DNA from: G965233625 sp965233625
GTDB taxonomy: Bacteria > Planctomycetota > Planctomycetia > Pirellulales > Pirellulaceae
Length of the DNA stretch: 64,000 nucleotides
Direction of reading: 5' to 3'
Assembly: GCA_965233625.1 (NCBI GenBank)
Contig: OZ247499.1
Location: 6,076,001 to 6,140,000, forward strand
Positions 35,533-44,911 of the stretch are shown in pieces (position 1 is the first letter of the stretch; every line of letters starts with the position of its first letter). A model generated the notes under the pieces. The model worked only from the letters and a program-made list of their open reading frames with translations. It was not told where the DNA came from and made no database searches. A program made the position numbers and the translations under genes.

Positions 35533-36922
35533 AACGGGGACTAGGCAACGGATTCTGATCGCCGACGACGAACCATTGTATCTGCGTACAACCGGGCAGC
35601 TGCTGCGCAAGGCGGGCTACGAATGTGTCTGTGTGCCAGATGGCGGACAGGCGTTGTCGCGACTCGCAAGCGAATCGTTCGACCTGATTCTTTCTGACCT
35701 GAACATGCCGGGAAATTTGAAGCTGGAATTGTTGAAGCGGGGGCGTTCAGAGTGGCCGCATATTCCGCTGATTGTAATCACGGGCGTACCATCGCTGCCG
35801 ACCGCCATTGAAAGCGTGCGTTTAGGTATTGCAGATTATCTGCTAAAACCCGTGCGGTACGACGACCTGCTGGCCAGCGTGCATCGCGTGCTGGCTCAAC
35901 CGCCGGCGCCCGGCGCTACAACCAGTTTAGCGGGCGCCGCCGAAACGACTGCGGCCAGATTTCCGGAGATTACCGGCCAGAGCAAGCCGATGCTGGAAGT
36001 GCTCGAAATCGTTGAACGCGTAGCGCCGACGGGCGTCAACGTGTTAATCAGCGGCGAAAGCGGCACCGGTAAAGAGGTGATTGCTGAAGCGATCCACAAA
36101 CACAGCCATCGCAGCGTTCATCCGTTTCAGGTGATTGACTGCACAGCGATCCCCGAATCACTCTTCGAGTCTGTCTTGTTCGGACATGCCAAAGGCGCCT
36201 TCACGGGCGCGGTCAGCGATCAGGAAGGCCTGCTCAAACTCAGCCACCGCGGCACGGCCTTCCTTGACGAACTTGGCGAGTTGCCTTTGACATCGCAAGC
36301 GAAGCTTCTTCGCGCAGTACAGGAACAGGCATTTACACCTGTCGGCAAAAACCAGTTGGTCCGCATTGATACACGATTCATCTGCGCGACAAATCGCGAT
36401 TTACAACTGGAAGTCAGCGCGGGCCGTTTCCGCCAGGATCTGTTCTATCGTCTCGGCGTGATTCACATCCAACTGCCGCCGCTGCGCGAACGCGGTGATG
36501 ATGTGATCCTGCTTGCCACCAATTTCCTGAAGATGTTGCAGCCGGATGAACTGCGGGTGAGCGGCCTTTCGGATGAAGTTATCGAGTGCTTCCGGCGATA
36601 CGGCTGGCCAGGCAATATCCGCGAACTTCGCAATGTTATCGAACGCTCGGTTGCCTTATCCCGCACGGCGACGGTGCAGCTTGCAGACCTACCGGCGCCT
36701 GTCAGGGACGCCCCGCAGGCGACGGTTTCGCCTGCCTCGGCGATGGTGGAAATCTCGCGAGAAGAAGCGCTTGATAACGCGGACCAGTCGTATCTGACCG
36801 CGCTGCTGACCAAGCACAACGGTAACGTCTCTCAGGCCGCGCGACAGGCAGGGCTTTCACGCCAAGGTATGCACAAACTGCTGGCCCGGCATGGCCTGGT
36901 CGCTGCCAACTTCCGGCAGTAG
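35525..36922 (+). CDS. Sigma-54-dependent response regulator, NtrC family
   Basis: A 465-residue activator. The receiver domain has the acidic pair D14/D15, phosphoacceptor D58 (LILSDLNMPG) and Lys in YLLKPVRYDDL. The AAA+ domain has Walker A GESGTGKE (about 177), the sigma-54-contact loop GAFTGA (about 224) and Walker B AFLDELGELPL. A Fis-type HTH ends the protein (GNVSQAARQAGLSRQGMH). It is coupled to the NtrB-like kinase by an eight-base overlap. A sigma-54 promoter lies 150 bases downstream, so the small membrane protein there is a likely target. The gene is complete and typical in length. Confidence 0.95.
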   Translation: MSETGTRQRILIADDEPLYLRTTGQLLRKAGYECVCVPDGGQALSRLASESFDLILSDLNMPGNLKLELLKRGRSEWPHIPLIVITGVPSLPTAIESVRLGIADYLLKPVRYDDLLASVHRVLAQPPAPGATTSLAGAAETTAARFPEITGQSKPMLEVLEIVERVAPTGVNVLISGESGTGKEVIAEAIHKHSHRSVHPFQVIDCTAIPESLFESVLFGHAKGAFTGAVSDQEGLLKLSHRGTAFLDELGELPLTSQAKLLRAVQEQAFTPVGKNQLVRIDTRFICATNRDLQLEVSAGRFRQDLFYRLGVIHIQLPPLRERGDDVILLATNFLKMLQPDELRVSGLSDEVIECFRRYGWPGNIRELRNVIERSVALSRTATVQLADLPAPVRDAPQATVSPASAMVEISREEALDNADQSYLTALLTKHNGNVSQAARQAGLSRQGMHKLLARHGLVAANFRQ

Positions 36923-36984
36923 GCAGCGCAGTGTGAACCCAAGTTGCCAGGTGTCGCCGCCAGTTGACACTTCTGGTTTACACG

Positions 36985-37051
36985 TTTCTTTAGAAATCAG
37001 CCAAAACCTCTCTAAAGGAGTTTTATTTCACCCTATACGCTCTTTAAGGAG
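36985..37051 (+). promoter_or_regulatory. Three AT-rich palindromes, possible enhancer sites
   Basis: TTTCTTTAGAAA at 36985-36996 (perfect arms), CTCTAAAGGAG at 37010-37020 (imperfect) and CTCTTTAAGGAG at 37040-37051 (near-perfect) lie 24-30 bases apart, centre to centre. They sit 25-105 bases upstream of the -24/-12 element, where NtrC-type activators bind. The second could instead be part of a weak terminator, since TTTTATTT follows it. Confidence 0.4.
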
Positions 37052-37074
37052 CTTTCTTGGCGATTGGGCGTGGT

Positions 37075-37091
37075 TTGGCCTGATTGTTGCA
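37075..37091 (+). promoter_or_regulatory. Sigma-54 (-24/-12) promoter
   Basis: TTGGCCTGATTGTTGCA places the invariant GG (37077-37078) and GC (37089-37090) exactly 12 bases apart, as sigma-54 requires; compare the consensus TTGGCACG-N4-TTGCA. Transcription would start near 37102, about 96 bases before the small gene at 37198. It follows an NtrC-type activator gene. Confidence 0.7.
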
Positions 37092-37197
37092 TTACCTGAC
37101 ATTCCAGGAGAACGGACAACGCGTCTGTTCAGATCACGTTGAGGCTGGAAGCCAGATTCAACAGAAAAGACAAGAGGTCGGGAATTGGAGGTGAGAG

Positions 37198-37497
37198 ATG
37201 TCAGTGAACCTACTCAACGAACCACGTCCATTGAAGGCCGGTCATCCTATTGGCAAGCCGCGGAAAACACTGCGATCCGAATCTCGCGGAACAGTTCATC
37301 ATAGAGTAAGGATCGCGGAACCCGTGAACCCTCGGCGCCCCAGCCCGGCGCCCTCTGCTACGTGCGATGACGAAAGCCGGATTGTCACGACCATGGTGCT
37401 GGGATTGATCGGGGCCGCAGTTGCGCCGCTCATCCTTTTTTACGCCCTGACTTTTTTCTTCCCCGATATCTTCATGATTCCGCTCATTCCAGATTAA
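37198..37497 (+). CDS. Small membrane protein behind a sigma-54 promoter
   Basis: A 99-residue protein with a strong ribosome site (GGAGGTGAG) before ATG 37198. The first 60 residues are basic and Pro-rich (LKAGHPIGKPRKTLRSES) and look unstructured; one hydrophobic helix follows (MVLGLIGAAVAPLILFYALT), then a short FFPDIFMIPLIPD tail. I know no family. Its position right after the NtrBC-like pair and behind a -24/-12 element suggests that it is their regulated output or a feedback partner. A secreted location is unlikely; the basic part should stay in the cytoplasm. Confidence 0.7.
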   Translation: MSVNLLNEPRPLKAGHPIGKPRKTLRSESRGTVHHRVRIAEPVNPRRPSPAPSATCDDESRIVTTMVLGLIGAAVAPLILFYALTFFFPDIFMIPLIPD

Positions 37498-37533
37498 CGG
37501 CCTGCGGCGGACCGGCGCACGGAAGTGCCCGTC

Positions 37534-38754
37534 TTACGCCTGATCCGCATTCCATAGCGGCGATTCGGCGGCCAGTTCGGCCATCATCGCGCGTAAGCGG
37601 GATTCCAGTTCGGCCATCAGCGGATCGGTTTCGGCGCGGCGGTCGCGTTTGGGGCTGACTTCAATAGGGTCGCCGACATCGATGACGACTTTCAGCTGTC
37701 CGTGCACGCGGACTTTGTCTGTGAGATCTTCTTCAAACCGCTCCACGGTTTCCAGCAGCCGGTCTATCGAGGGCAGTGCTTCCAGGTAGCCTTCTGGATA
37801 GGATGAAATCTGCTGCGAGAGATAGATCTCAGAAAGCTGGCGCCAGCGGCGTTCGCGTTCCGCCGGATCAAGTTCGCCGGTGGTCATTGCGGGCATGATC
37901 TTCATCCGCAGCGCTTTCACACGCGGTACGACGGCGCCGGTTTTTTCAACGCCCAGATACTCGCGCTCTAACGGTCCCAGCAGGCGCTCGATCAGGTCAT
38001 GCTGCCGGGTGGCTAGTTCGCCGGTCCGTGGCTCGCCAAAGAACTCAAGCTCTTTGAGCGTCATCAACGCGTTGCCGAGATTCTGAATGCGTTCCAGCAG
38101 CGGCAACTGGGTCTGCGGATACCACGAAATCCGCTTTTCGATGTCTTCAAGTACGGGCGTGAGCGTGGCTTCGATATCGCCGCCGAAGAAATACTTGAGC
38201 GCCACCGGGTGCACCACCACTTTACCGCCGTCCGCCTTCTGGCGTTTCTTAGCAGCCGTGCGTGCGATAAAGGCGGTGCCCTCCAGCAAAGCGTGCAGGT
38301 GGTCGTTGGTGCGAGTGGTGGCGCCTTCCGGGAAGATTACCAGCGGCCGTTCGGCTTCGACCAGGGCGTTGATCGCGGTTTCAATCGCCTGACGGTCGAT
38401 CCCTTCGCGGTACACGCTGAAGCCGCCCAGCTTCTGAATCGCCCACGCCATCGTTGGCTTCTGAAACAGATGCCAGCTGGCCATGGCATACACCAGGCAA
38501 TCTGCTTCGCCCGTCAGCCAGCCCAGCACCAGCGGGTCGGAATACCGGCAGTGATTGGGCGCCAGCAGGATGCCGTGCCCCGCATCCAGCGAAGCACGCA
38601 ACTTGGGCACGTTACGGCACTCGTACCCGGTTACGCCGTCGTGTTTGCGCAGGTAGCGGTCGATGAAGCGGGACCAGCGGATAAATTTGGGCCACCAGTC
38701 GCCACGGTGGGGCGGCACAAACTTATACGGTTTCTCAAAGACAATATTCTGCAT
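37534..38754 (-). CDS. PlsC-type 1-acylglycerol-3-phosphate acyltransferase-like protein
   Basis: A 406-residue acyltransferase. The H-x4-D catalytic motif is in LLAPNHCRYSDPL (about residue 60), and the substrate-binding block is FPEGATTR (about 137). The N-terminal half is the PlsC domain; the C-terminal 200 residues are charged and helical and not typical of PlsC, making this longer than the usual 240-residue enzyme. It likely acylates a lipid precursor at the membrane. The ATG at 38754 shares one base with the stop of glgA, so the two are coupled (TGATG). Why phospholipid and glycogen synthesis would be linked is unclear. Confidence 0.82.
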   Translation of the reverse strand: MQNIVFEKPYKFVPPHRGDWWPKFIRWSRFIDRYLRKHDGVTGYECRNVPKLRASLDAGHGILLAPNHCRYSDPLVLGWLTGEADCLVYAMASWHLFQKPTMAWAIQKLGGFSVYREGIDRQAIETAINALVEAERPLVIFPEGATTRTNDHLHALLEGTAFIARTAAKKRQKADGGKVVVHPVALKYFFGGDIEATLTPVLEDIEKRISWYPQTQLPLLERIQNLGNALMTLKELEFFGEPRTGELATRQHDLIERLLGPLEREYLGVEKTGAVVPRVKALRMKIMPAMTTGELDPAERERRWRQLSEIYLSQQISSYPEGYLEALPSIDRLLETVERFEEDLTDKVRVHGQLKVVIDVGDPIEVSPKRDRRAETDPLMAELESRLRAMMAELAAESPLWNADQA

Positions 38755-40244
38755 CAACCATCCAGATGCGCGCGTTTGCGTTCAGAAATCTGCTCGTACA
38801 GCTCCAGGTAACGCTGCGCGCTGCGCCGCCACGAACGGTCTTCGGCCATGCCCGTCGCGACAATCTTATTCCAGTCTTCAGGCCGGTCGCGGTAGACGAT
38901 CAGTGCGTGCCGCAAGGCGCCTTCCAGAGCATCCGGGTTGAAGTCGCCAAACGTAAAGCCATTGGCCACACCCGATGCCAGGGTTTCGGGCGAAGTATCA
39001 ATCACCGTATTGGCCAGACCACCTGTTTCACGCACCACCGGAACGGCGCCGTATTTCAGGCTATACATCTGGTTCAGCCCGCAAGGCTCGTACTGGCTAG
39101 CCATCACAAACATGTCGGCGCCGGCTTCAATCTGGTGGGCGACTTCTTCTGAGAAGCCCAGCCGCAGCCCGACTTTGTCGCGGTACTGATTAGAAAGCTG
39201 ATTCAGCTGGTTGTGGAAGTGCGGTTCGCCACTGCCGAGAACCACCCACTGCACATGCTCCGTGTCCAGCCACCGCCGCATGACTTCCAGCACCAGATCC
39301 CAGCCCTTCTGCGAAGCCAGCCGGCCGACCAGACCGACCACGGGGGTGCGTGGTTCAAGCGGCAGGTCGAAGATGCGTTGCAGAGCCTCTTTATTGGCGG
39401 CTTTACCTTGCTGCCAGTTTTCCAGTGAATAGTTGGCGGCGATATGCTCGTCGCGGGCTGGGTCCCACACGGAATAGTCGACGCCGTTGAGGATGCCCGC
39501 CAGCACATCGGCGCGTTGCTGCAACACGCCTTCCAGCCCGCAACCGCGTTCGCTGGTCTGGATCTCCTGGGCGTAACGCGGGCTGACGGTGTTAATGGCG
39601 TCGGCGAAGACCAGCCCGGTCTTCAACAGGCAAAGCTGTCCGTAATACTCCATCTGTTCGTGATTGAAGTATTTCCAGTCCAGGCCCGTGACCTGCATAT
39701 CCCAGTGCCAGAAGACGCCCTGATATTCGATGTTGTGGATCGTCAGCACCGAAGCAATCTGCTCGTAGCCTTTTGCTTCGGCGTATTCGGTTTTCAGATA
39801 GGCAGGGATCAGACCCGTCTGCCAGTCGTTGGCGTTGATCACATCCACATCTAGCTGCAGGCTGCGGATGGCTTCCAGCACGGCGCGGCAGAAGAATACG
39901 AACCGCTCGCAGTTGTCGCTGTAATCTTCGCCGTTTTCGCGGTACAGTTCTTCGCGGTCGAAGTAGTGATCGTTCTGCACCAGATAGACGGGCGTGGCGC
40001 CGTCTGGCAGAAACGTCTTCAACAGCCGGCCTGAGACAATCTTTCCGCCGATGGGAATATCAAAGGTAATGTCCGTGGACTCTAAATCGTCGGCATACTT
40101 CTTCGTCTGCCGGTATGCCGGCATGAACACGCAGACATCGTGGCCCATGCGTTTAAGTTCAGCGGGCAGCGCCCCGCACACATCGGCAAGCCCGCCGGTT
40201 TTTGCAAGAGGCGCAACTTCGCTGCTGGCAAACACAATGTTCAA
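38754..40244 (-). CDS. glgA: Glycogen synthase (ADP-glucose type)
   Basis: A 496-residue GT5 glycosyltransferase that adds ADP-glucose to the growing alpha-1,4-glucan. I chose the TTG at 40244 because AAGGAA lies seven bases upstream and the protein then begins NIVFASSEVAPLAKTGGLAD, the standard GlgA start with the ADP-glucose-binding K-x-G-G motif at residue 15. A GTG at 40271 would add nine residues. The second-domain motif ASQYEPCGLNQMYSLKYGAV and RETGGLANTV are intact. It is translationally coupled to the acyltransferase gene. Confidence 0.93.
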   Translation of the reverse strand: MNIVFASSEVAPLAKTGGLADVCGALPAELKRMGHDVCVFMPAYRQTKKYADDLESTDITFDIPIGGKIVSGRLLKTFLPDGATPVYLVQNDHYFDREELYRENGEDYSDNCERFVFFCRAVLEAIRSLQLDVDVINANDWQTGLIPAYLKTEYAEAKGYEQIASVLTIHNIEYQGVFWHWDMQVTGLDWKYFNHEQMEYYGQLCLLKTGLVFADAINTVSPRYAQEIQTSERGCGLEGVLQQRADVLAGILNGVDYSVWDPARDEHIAANYSLENWQQGKAANKEALQRIFDLPLEPRTPVVGLVGRLASQKGWDLVLEVMRRWLDTEHVQWVVLGSGEPHFHNQLNQLSNQYRDKVGLRLGFSEEVAHQIEAGADMFVMASQYEPCGLNQMYSLKYGAVPVVRETGGLANTVIDTSPETLASGVANGFTFGDFNPDALEGALRHALIVYRDRPEDWNKIVATGMAEDRSWRRSAQRYLELYEQISERKRAHLDG

Positions 40245-40504
40245 GGGAATTTCCTTCGCCCAAGCCCTCACTGAAAACCGATGCAGTTGACAGGTGGTGG
40301 CGGCGGGAAAGTGTTAGGGGCGACGCAGATATCGTAATTTAATACGTACAATTATCACCTTTCCACGGCGTGGGCAAGTAGTAAGGGCCGATAACCCGCC
40401 GGAAAACCCCGGAATGAACACCCCGGCGCAAGCTGTTTCCGCTGCTATGTTGCACACCATCGCCTGCGCGAAGTTTTACCACCGGCTGACAGAAGGAGCG
40501 GCAG

Positions 40505-41971
40505 TTGAATCTTCCACCACCGGACAAAAAGCCCCTGCATCCGCACCGGCAGCAACTGACCCGTCGCGCCTGGATGCCCCTGGCAGCGGCTTCCCTCATG
40601 GCAGCCGCGCAAGGTTGCGACGTGGGTAAGCCGAACGCAGGAAAGAGGAAAGTGCTGGTCGATTCCGTCCACGCCACCAATTTCCTGGACGATGGTTTGA
40701 AGCCGGATGAGTACGACTATCATCACGTCACAGGTCTTCGCCGAGCTTTTGAATTCCTTGCCGCGCAGGGAGTGCAGCGCGAAGAGATGACCAGCGGCAG
40801 GTTGACGCCGCAGCGTCTGGCCGGCGCCGGCATGCTGTTTATCAATCTGGTGTCGGCAGAACGTCCACCGTTTCTGGTTTCCGAAATTCAAGCGGTCAAG
40901 CAGTATCTGGAACAGGGCGGTTCTCTGTTTCTGATCACGGACCATAGCAACTGCTACTATCACGCCCACCGCTTGCAGCCGCTGCTGACCACGCTGGGCA
41001 TCCGTTCGTATGTGGATACCGCCTGCGATGTGCCGCCGCATGTGCTGGGTCAGGGCAATGGCTGGGTTGTGGTGACAGACTTTGACACTCACCCTGTCAC
41101 TCAAGGTCTGACATGCATCGCACAACAGACGGGCGGCGTGGTCGACAGCCGCTATGCCGTAGCGCGTACGAGCGAAAGCTCGTGGGCAGACGCCTGGAAG
41201 CCCGGCGCGTACCTGGAGGATGTTTCGCCCGGATTATTCGGCGACTTCAATCGCAGTGACGATGAAGAAGGCGGGCCGTTGGGCGTGGTGCTGGCGCGTG
41301 AAACCGGGCTGGGGCGGATCGTGATTGTCGCCGACCAGAACATGCTGGGCGATGTGTTTCTTCACTACGCGGACAACTACCGGCTCTGGCAGAACGCCTG
41401 CGCTTACCTGCTTCGCGACGCCAAGCTGGCGGAACCAGACGCGTACCATCAGATGCACCAGCCACGCATTTTCATGCACGAAGACTACACAGCCTCTAAC
41501 TGGGGAGAAACCAGCACGTTGGGCTACCACAGCGCGTGGGCGTCTCTTAACCGGAACTACTGGGCCTTTGCGGGAGATGTCGCTGTTACGGCGCAGCAGA
41601 GCCCGGCGCCGGACCTACTGATCTTCGCCCATAACCGTCACGAACTTAAGCCGCCGCAGGTCGCCGCTGTGGGGCAGCACCTGACGCGTGGCGGAAATCT
41701 GCTGATCCTCACCGCTGAAGAAAACTTGGCCACGCAGCGCAGCGGCATCATCGGTGCGGTGCGCACAGCGATGGATCTGGACGAGTTGAAAGCGACCAGA
41801 ACGCGCCACACGCACCAGGTTGTTGCCGGCAACGGCGCCCTGCATATCTACGCGTCCACGCACAGCTTTCAGAACTTCACTACGGCCGGCCCTGCCGTGC
41901 AGCCTTCGGACGAACAGCAAAAACGCATGCAACTGCTGAACGAGGTGGTCGCATCCGCCATGCCCACGTAG
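40505..41971 (+). CDS. Exported protein with glutamine-amidotransferase-like (DUF4350-like) fold
   Basis: A 488-residue protein beginning at TTG 40505 behind AAGGAG. An N-terminal TRRAWMPLAAASLMAAAQGC combines a twin arginine with a lipobox-like ending, so it may be a Tat-exported lipoprotein. The body has the alternating pattern of a ThuA/DUF4350-type domain: KVLVDSVHATNFLDDG, GMLFINLVSAERPPF, EQGGSLFLITDHSNCYYHA and GRIVIVADQNMLGDVFLHYA. A second similar half follows (DLLIFAHNRHELKPP, RGGNLLILTAEENLATQ). No catalytic nucleophile is clear. It probably senses or binds a ligand outside the cytoplasm. It lies divergent from glgA. Confidence 0.65.
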   Translation: MNLPPPDKKPLHPHRQQLTRRAWMPLAAASLMAAAQGCDVGKPNAGKRKVLVDSVHATNFLDDGLKPDEYDYHHVTGLRRAFEFLAAQGVQREEMTSGRLTPQRLAGAGMLFINLVSAERPPFLVSEIQAVKQYLEQGGSLFLITDHSNCYYHAHRLQPLLTTLGIRSYVDTACDVPPHVLGQGNGWVVVTDFDTHPVTQGLTCIAQQTGGVVDSRYAVARTSESSWADAWKPGAYLEDVSPGLFGDFNRSDDEEGGPLGVVLARETGLGRIVIVADQNMLGDVFLHYADNYRLWQNACAYLLRDAKLAEPDAYHQMHQPRIFMHEDYTASNWGETSTLGYHSAWASLNRNYWAFAGDVAVTAQQSPAPDLLIFAHNRHELKPPQVAAVGQHLTRGGNLLILTAEENLATQRSGIIGAVRTAMDLDELKATRTRHTHQVVAGNGALHIYASTHSFQNFTTAGPAVQPSDEQQKRMQLLNEVVASAMPT

Positions 41972-42121
41972 CGACTGCCGGATTGCACCTTTGGGTGAAA
42001 GTTTAGTCTGGGTAATCTGTTCCGCTGGTAACGCAAGCAGGATGTATATTGGACGTAGCGGAACAGCGGGTCGAAGAGCTAGATAAAGGATCGATGCTCC
42101 CCCAACTTCCAGGTCCGCGAT

Positions 42122-43120
42122 ATGTTCCGCTTCTATCTGATAGCCGCCCTGGCAGCGGTGAGCTTCCTTTCGACTTCAATTTCCGTGGCTGACGAGGTGG
42201 ACCCGGAGTTGATCCGGCAGATCGTCGCCGAAACTCTTGCCCAGACTCCGCAAACATCTGAACCGATTTTCGTTCGCGACGATGACTGGTTTTCCTCGCC
42301 ACCGGAATTCAACGAAGGATGTTATTTCAACGTCGAATTCATGTTCTTGAAGCCGCGTCTTGAAGATGCCACCGGCGGCGAGTTGTTCGTCTTTCAGAAT
42401 GGTGTTCTCCGCAACGCGCGGCCGGAATTCCATCACGAACTGTCGCCGAGATTCGAAGCAGGATACGAAGGAAACGCCGGCACCGGCATCCGCTTCACCG
42501 CCTGGCTGCTGGACCACGAGACATCGTTGTCGCTGTTCGACGATGACGTGATGCCGGGTACAGATAGCGTGCAATCCTCTCTCGTCATGCGGACGTTCGA
42601 CCTGGAACTGACCCAGCGCTGTGAGTGGAGCGAATGGCAGTTTCTGGGTGGGGCTGGTATCCGCTACGCAAAACTGAAGCGACACGTGGTTGAATTCGAT
42701 TTCTTCACGCCCGGCGGACCCAACGCGTTTGATATCGAAGACTCTGAATTTGAAGGTTGGGGACCAACCGTTGGCCTGGAAGCCCGGCGGACCTTCAACG
42801 ACTTCGGTATCACGGCCATCGTCGCGGGCCGGGCTAGCTGGCTGGCCGGCGATGTAAACTTCCGTGAACTGACCTACGATGACTTTGGCATTAACGACAA
42901 TGATGTTCTGAACGAATCCGAGGACATCCCGGTGATCGAAGTCCAGATCGGACTGGAGTATGCCGTGCAGACCATCCTGGGCGAAGTGACCGCCGGCGCC
43001 CTGGTGGAATACCAGCACTGGAAACGGGCGGGCTCGCTGCTTCACGGAGAATCGGACGACTCGCAGGAGTTCGATCTGAGCCTGTTGGGCTTTGGATTCA
43101 TGATTGGTGTGCACCGTTAA
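42122..43120 (+). CDS. Lpg1974/MOMP-like outer-membrane beta-barrel protein
   Basis: A 332-residue protein with a signal peptide (residues 1-23, ending SISVADE). The mature part has alternating beta-strand patterns typical of an outer-membrane barrel (GCYFNVEFMFLKPRLED, LSPRFEAGYEGNAGTGI, CEWSEWQFLGGAGIRYAKL) and ends FDLSLLGFGFMIGVHR. The layout matches the Lpg1974-like family, common in planctomycetes. A pore or adhesion role is assumed from the family only. Upstream lies a 150-base gap. Confidence 0.75.
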   Translation: MFRFYLIAALAAVSFLSTSISVADEVDPELIRQIVAETLAQTPQTSEPIFVRDDDWFSSPPEFNEGCYFNVEFMFLKPRLEDATGGELFVFQNGVLRNARPEFHHELSPRFEAGYEGNAGTGIRFTAWLLDHETSLSLFDDDVMPGTDSVQSSLVMRTFDLELTQRCEWSEWQFLGGAGIRYAKLKRHVVEFDFFTPGGPNAFDIEDSEFEGWGPTVGLEARRTFNDFGITAIVAGRASWLAGDVNFRELTYDDFGINDNDVLNESEDIPVIEVQIGLEYAVQTILGEVTAGALVEYQHWKRAGSLLHGESDDSQEFDLSLLGFGFMIGVHR

Positions 43121-43286
43121 GCTGGCGGGCGTGAACTTCCCGTAGCACACTAACACGCCCGGCGACAGCCTGATAAACTGTAAGCCCCTTGCGTTACGTG
43201 AGTTGGAGCCAGTGCAAGCTGCTGGTATCCTACCCGTTTGCGTATTGTGTCCGGTTTATTACACGTCTCCCGCTCGTCGCATTACG

Positions 43287-44879
43287 ATGAATAACGATCA
43301 GTCCCAGGACAGCCAGGCGCCTCAGGGCGATTCCACCCCCGAAACTTCGCAGCCTGAAAGCGCATCGCCTGCGGAAAACGCAAACGCCAGCGAAGCTACA
43401 TCGCAGGACGAAACCGGGCAGACATCTGCGACAAGCGAGACGCCTGCTGCCACCGGGGAAACATCGCCCGCGAGCACCCCTGCCGCAGAAACGCCTGCAA
43501 CCGAAACGCCTGCCGCAGACGCACCGGCCAAGCCGAAAGTGCTGATCGGGACGCAACGCCCCGAAGCCGCCAGCCGCCCGGCGCCGCAGGTAAAGCCCGT
43601 TACACCCGTTGATAAACCGGCGCCGGCTGCTCCGGCCAACAAAGGCCCGGTGCCGAAGCCTGCGAAGATGAGCGAAGAACTTGATGCAGAAGTGGAAGCC
43701 GCGCTCGGCGGCGCTTCGCTGGATCAGTTGATGGGCAGCAGCGGCGCTTCGGAGCAGGAGATCGAATTCGACACCCGTCGTCGCGGCATTGTGCAGCGGA
43801 TTCATGGTGACGATGTGTTCTTCTCACTGGGCGTCCGCAGCGAAGGCGTCGCCTCGCTCCGTCAATTCAAAGAACCGCCTGCTCCCGGCGCCCAGCTGGA
43901 TGTCGTGGTAACGGGCTTCAACGACGAAGATGGCCTGTACCAGCTTTCTGTGCCCGGCGGCGCCGTCTCGGTGCAGGACTGGGCCGATGTAAGCCAGGGC
44001 GCCACCGTCGAAGCACGCATCACCGGTTCTAACACGGGCGGTCTGGAGTGCATGGTGGGCAACATCCGTGGTTTCATCCCTGCCAGCCAGATTGCGACCT
44101 TCCGCGTCGAAAACTTCGGTGACTATGTCAATCAGAAGCTGCCCTGTGTGGTGACCGAAGCGAATCCGCGTCGCAAGAATCTGGTGCTGAGCCACCGTGC
44201 GATCCTGGAACGTGAGCAGGAGGAAGACCGCAAAAAAGCCCTCGAAGAGATCGAACCCGGCGATATCCGCGACGGCGTTGTCCGCAAAATTCAGCCCTTC
44301 GGCGCCTTTGTCGATATCGGCGGCGTGGATGGTCTGGTGCATGTCAGCAAACTCAGCTGGGACCGCGTCGACGATCCGGGCAGCGTGGTCGAAGTTGGCC
44401 AGAAAATTAAGGTCAAAGTCGAGAAGATCGACAAACAGACCGGCAAGATTTCGCTCTCGCTGCGCGACACGATGGACAACCCCTGGGATGGCATTGATGC
44501 GAAGTATCCTATCGGCGACACCGTGACCGGCTCTGTCACACGCACTGCCGAGTTTGGCGCCTTTGTGAAGCTGGAGCCGGGCGTCGAAGGCCTGATCCAC
44601 GTCAGCGAAATCGCCCACCACCGCGTCGTAAAAGTCGCTAATCATGTGAAACGCGGTCAGGATGTGACCGTGAAGGTGGTTTCCGTCGATCGCGATTCGC
44701 AACGCATCGGCCTCTCCTTGAAAGCCACGCAAGCGGCGCCGGAAGTGAAGACGACCAAGAAGCCTGAAGAAGAGATTGACGATACACCACGCGAACTTGC
44801 CGTCCGCCCCCGCGACGAACCCCTCAAGGGCGGCCGCGATAAATCAAGCGGCGGCGAACAGTTTGGACTGAACTGGTAA
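43287..44879 (+). CDS. S1 RNA-binding domain protein (ribosomal S1-like)
   Basis: A 530-residue protein; start ATG 43287, since the frame upstream is not protein-like. About 125 N-terminal residues are low-complexity Ala/Thr/Pro/Glu. Four S1-type OB folds follow: RGIVQRIHGDDVFFSLGVR and GATVEARITGSNTGGLECM (both divergent), then two canonical ones, RDGVVRKIQPFGAFVDIGGV and TGSVTRTAEFGAFVKLEPGV. The first pair resembles S1 domains 1-2, which in ribosomal S1 contact the ribosome. It probably binds mRNA and helps translation initiation. The EfpL-type elongation-factor gene starts 33 bases downstream, so two translation proteins are linked. Confidence 0.85.
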   Translation: MNNDQSQDSQAPQGDSTPETSQPESASPAENANASEATSQDETGQTSATSETPAATGETSPASTPAAETPATETPAADAPAKPKVLIGTQRPEAASRPAPQVKPVTPVDKPAPAAPANKGPVPKPAKMSEELDAEVEAALGGASLDQLMGSSGASEQEIEFDTRRRGIVQRIHGDDVFFSLGVRSEGVASLRQFKEPPAPGAQLDVVVTGFNDEDGLYQLSVPGGAVSVQDWADVSQGATVEARITGSNTGGLECMVGNIRGFIPASQIATFRVENFGDYVNQKLPCVVTEANPRRKNLVLSHRAILEREQEEDRKKALEEIEPGDIRDGVVRKIQPFGAFVDIGGVDGLVHVSKLSWDRVDDPGSVVEVGQKIKVKVEKIDKQTGKISLSLRDTMDNPWDGIDAKYPIGDTVTGSVTRTAEFGAFVKLEPGVEGLIHVSEIAHHRVVKVANHVKRGQDVTVKVVSVDRDSQRIGLSLKATQAAPEVKTTKKPEEEIDDTPRELAVRPRDEPLKGGRDKSSGGEQFGLNW

Positions 44880-44911
44880 GTGTTGCGTTCTCTCTGCGAT
44901 GGTGATGGTTG

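Noticed and set aside
42176..43156. 326-codon minus-strand open frame
   Set aside because: Opposite the outer-membrane protein gene, which has a signal peptide and barrel pattern; the antisense frame has neither.
43824..44732. 302-codon minus-strand open frame
   Set aside because: Opposite the canonical S1 domains; shadow.
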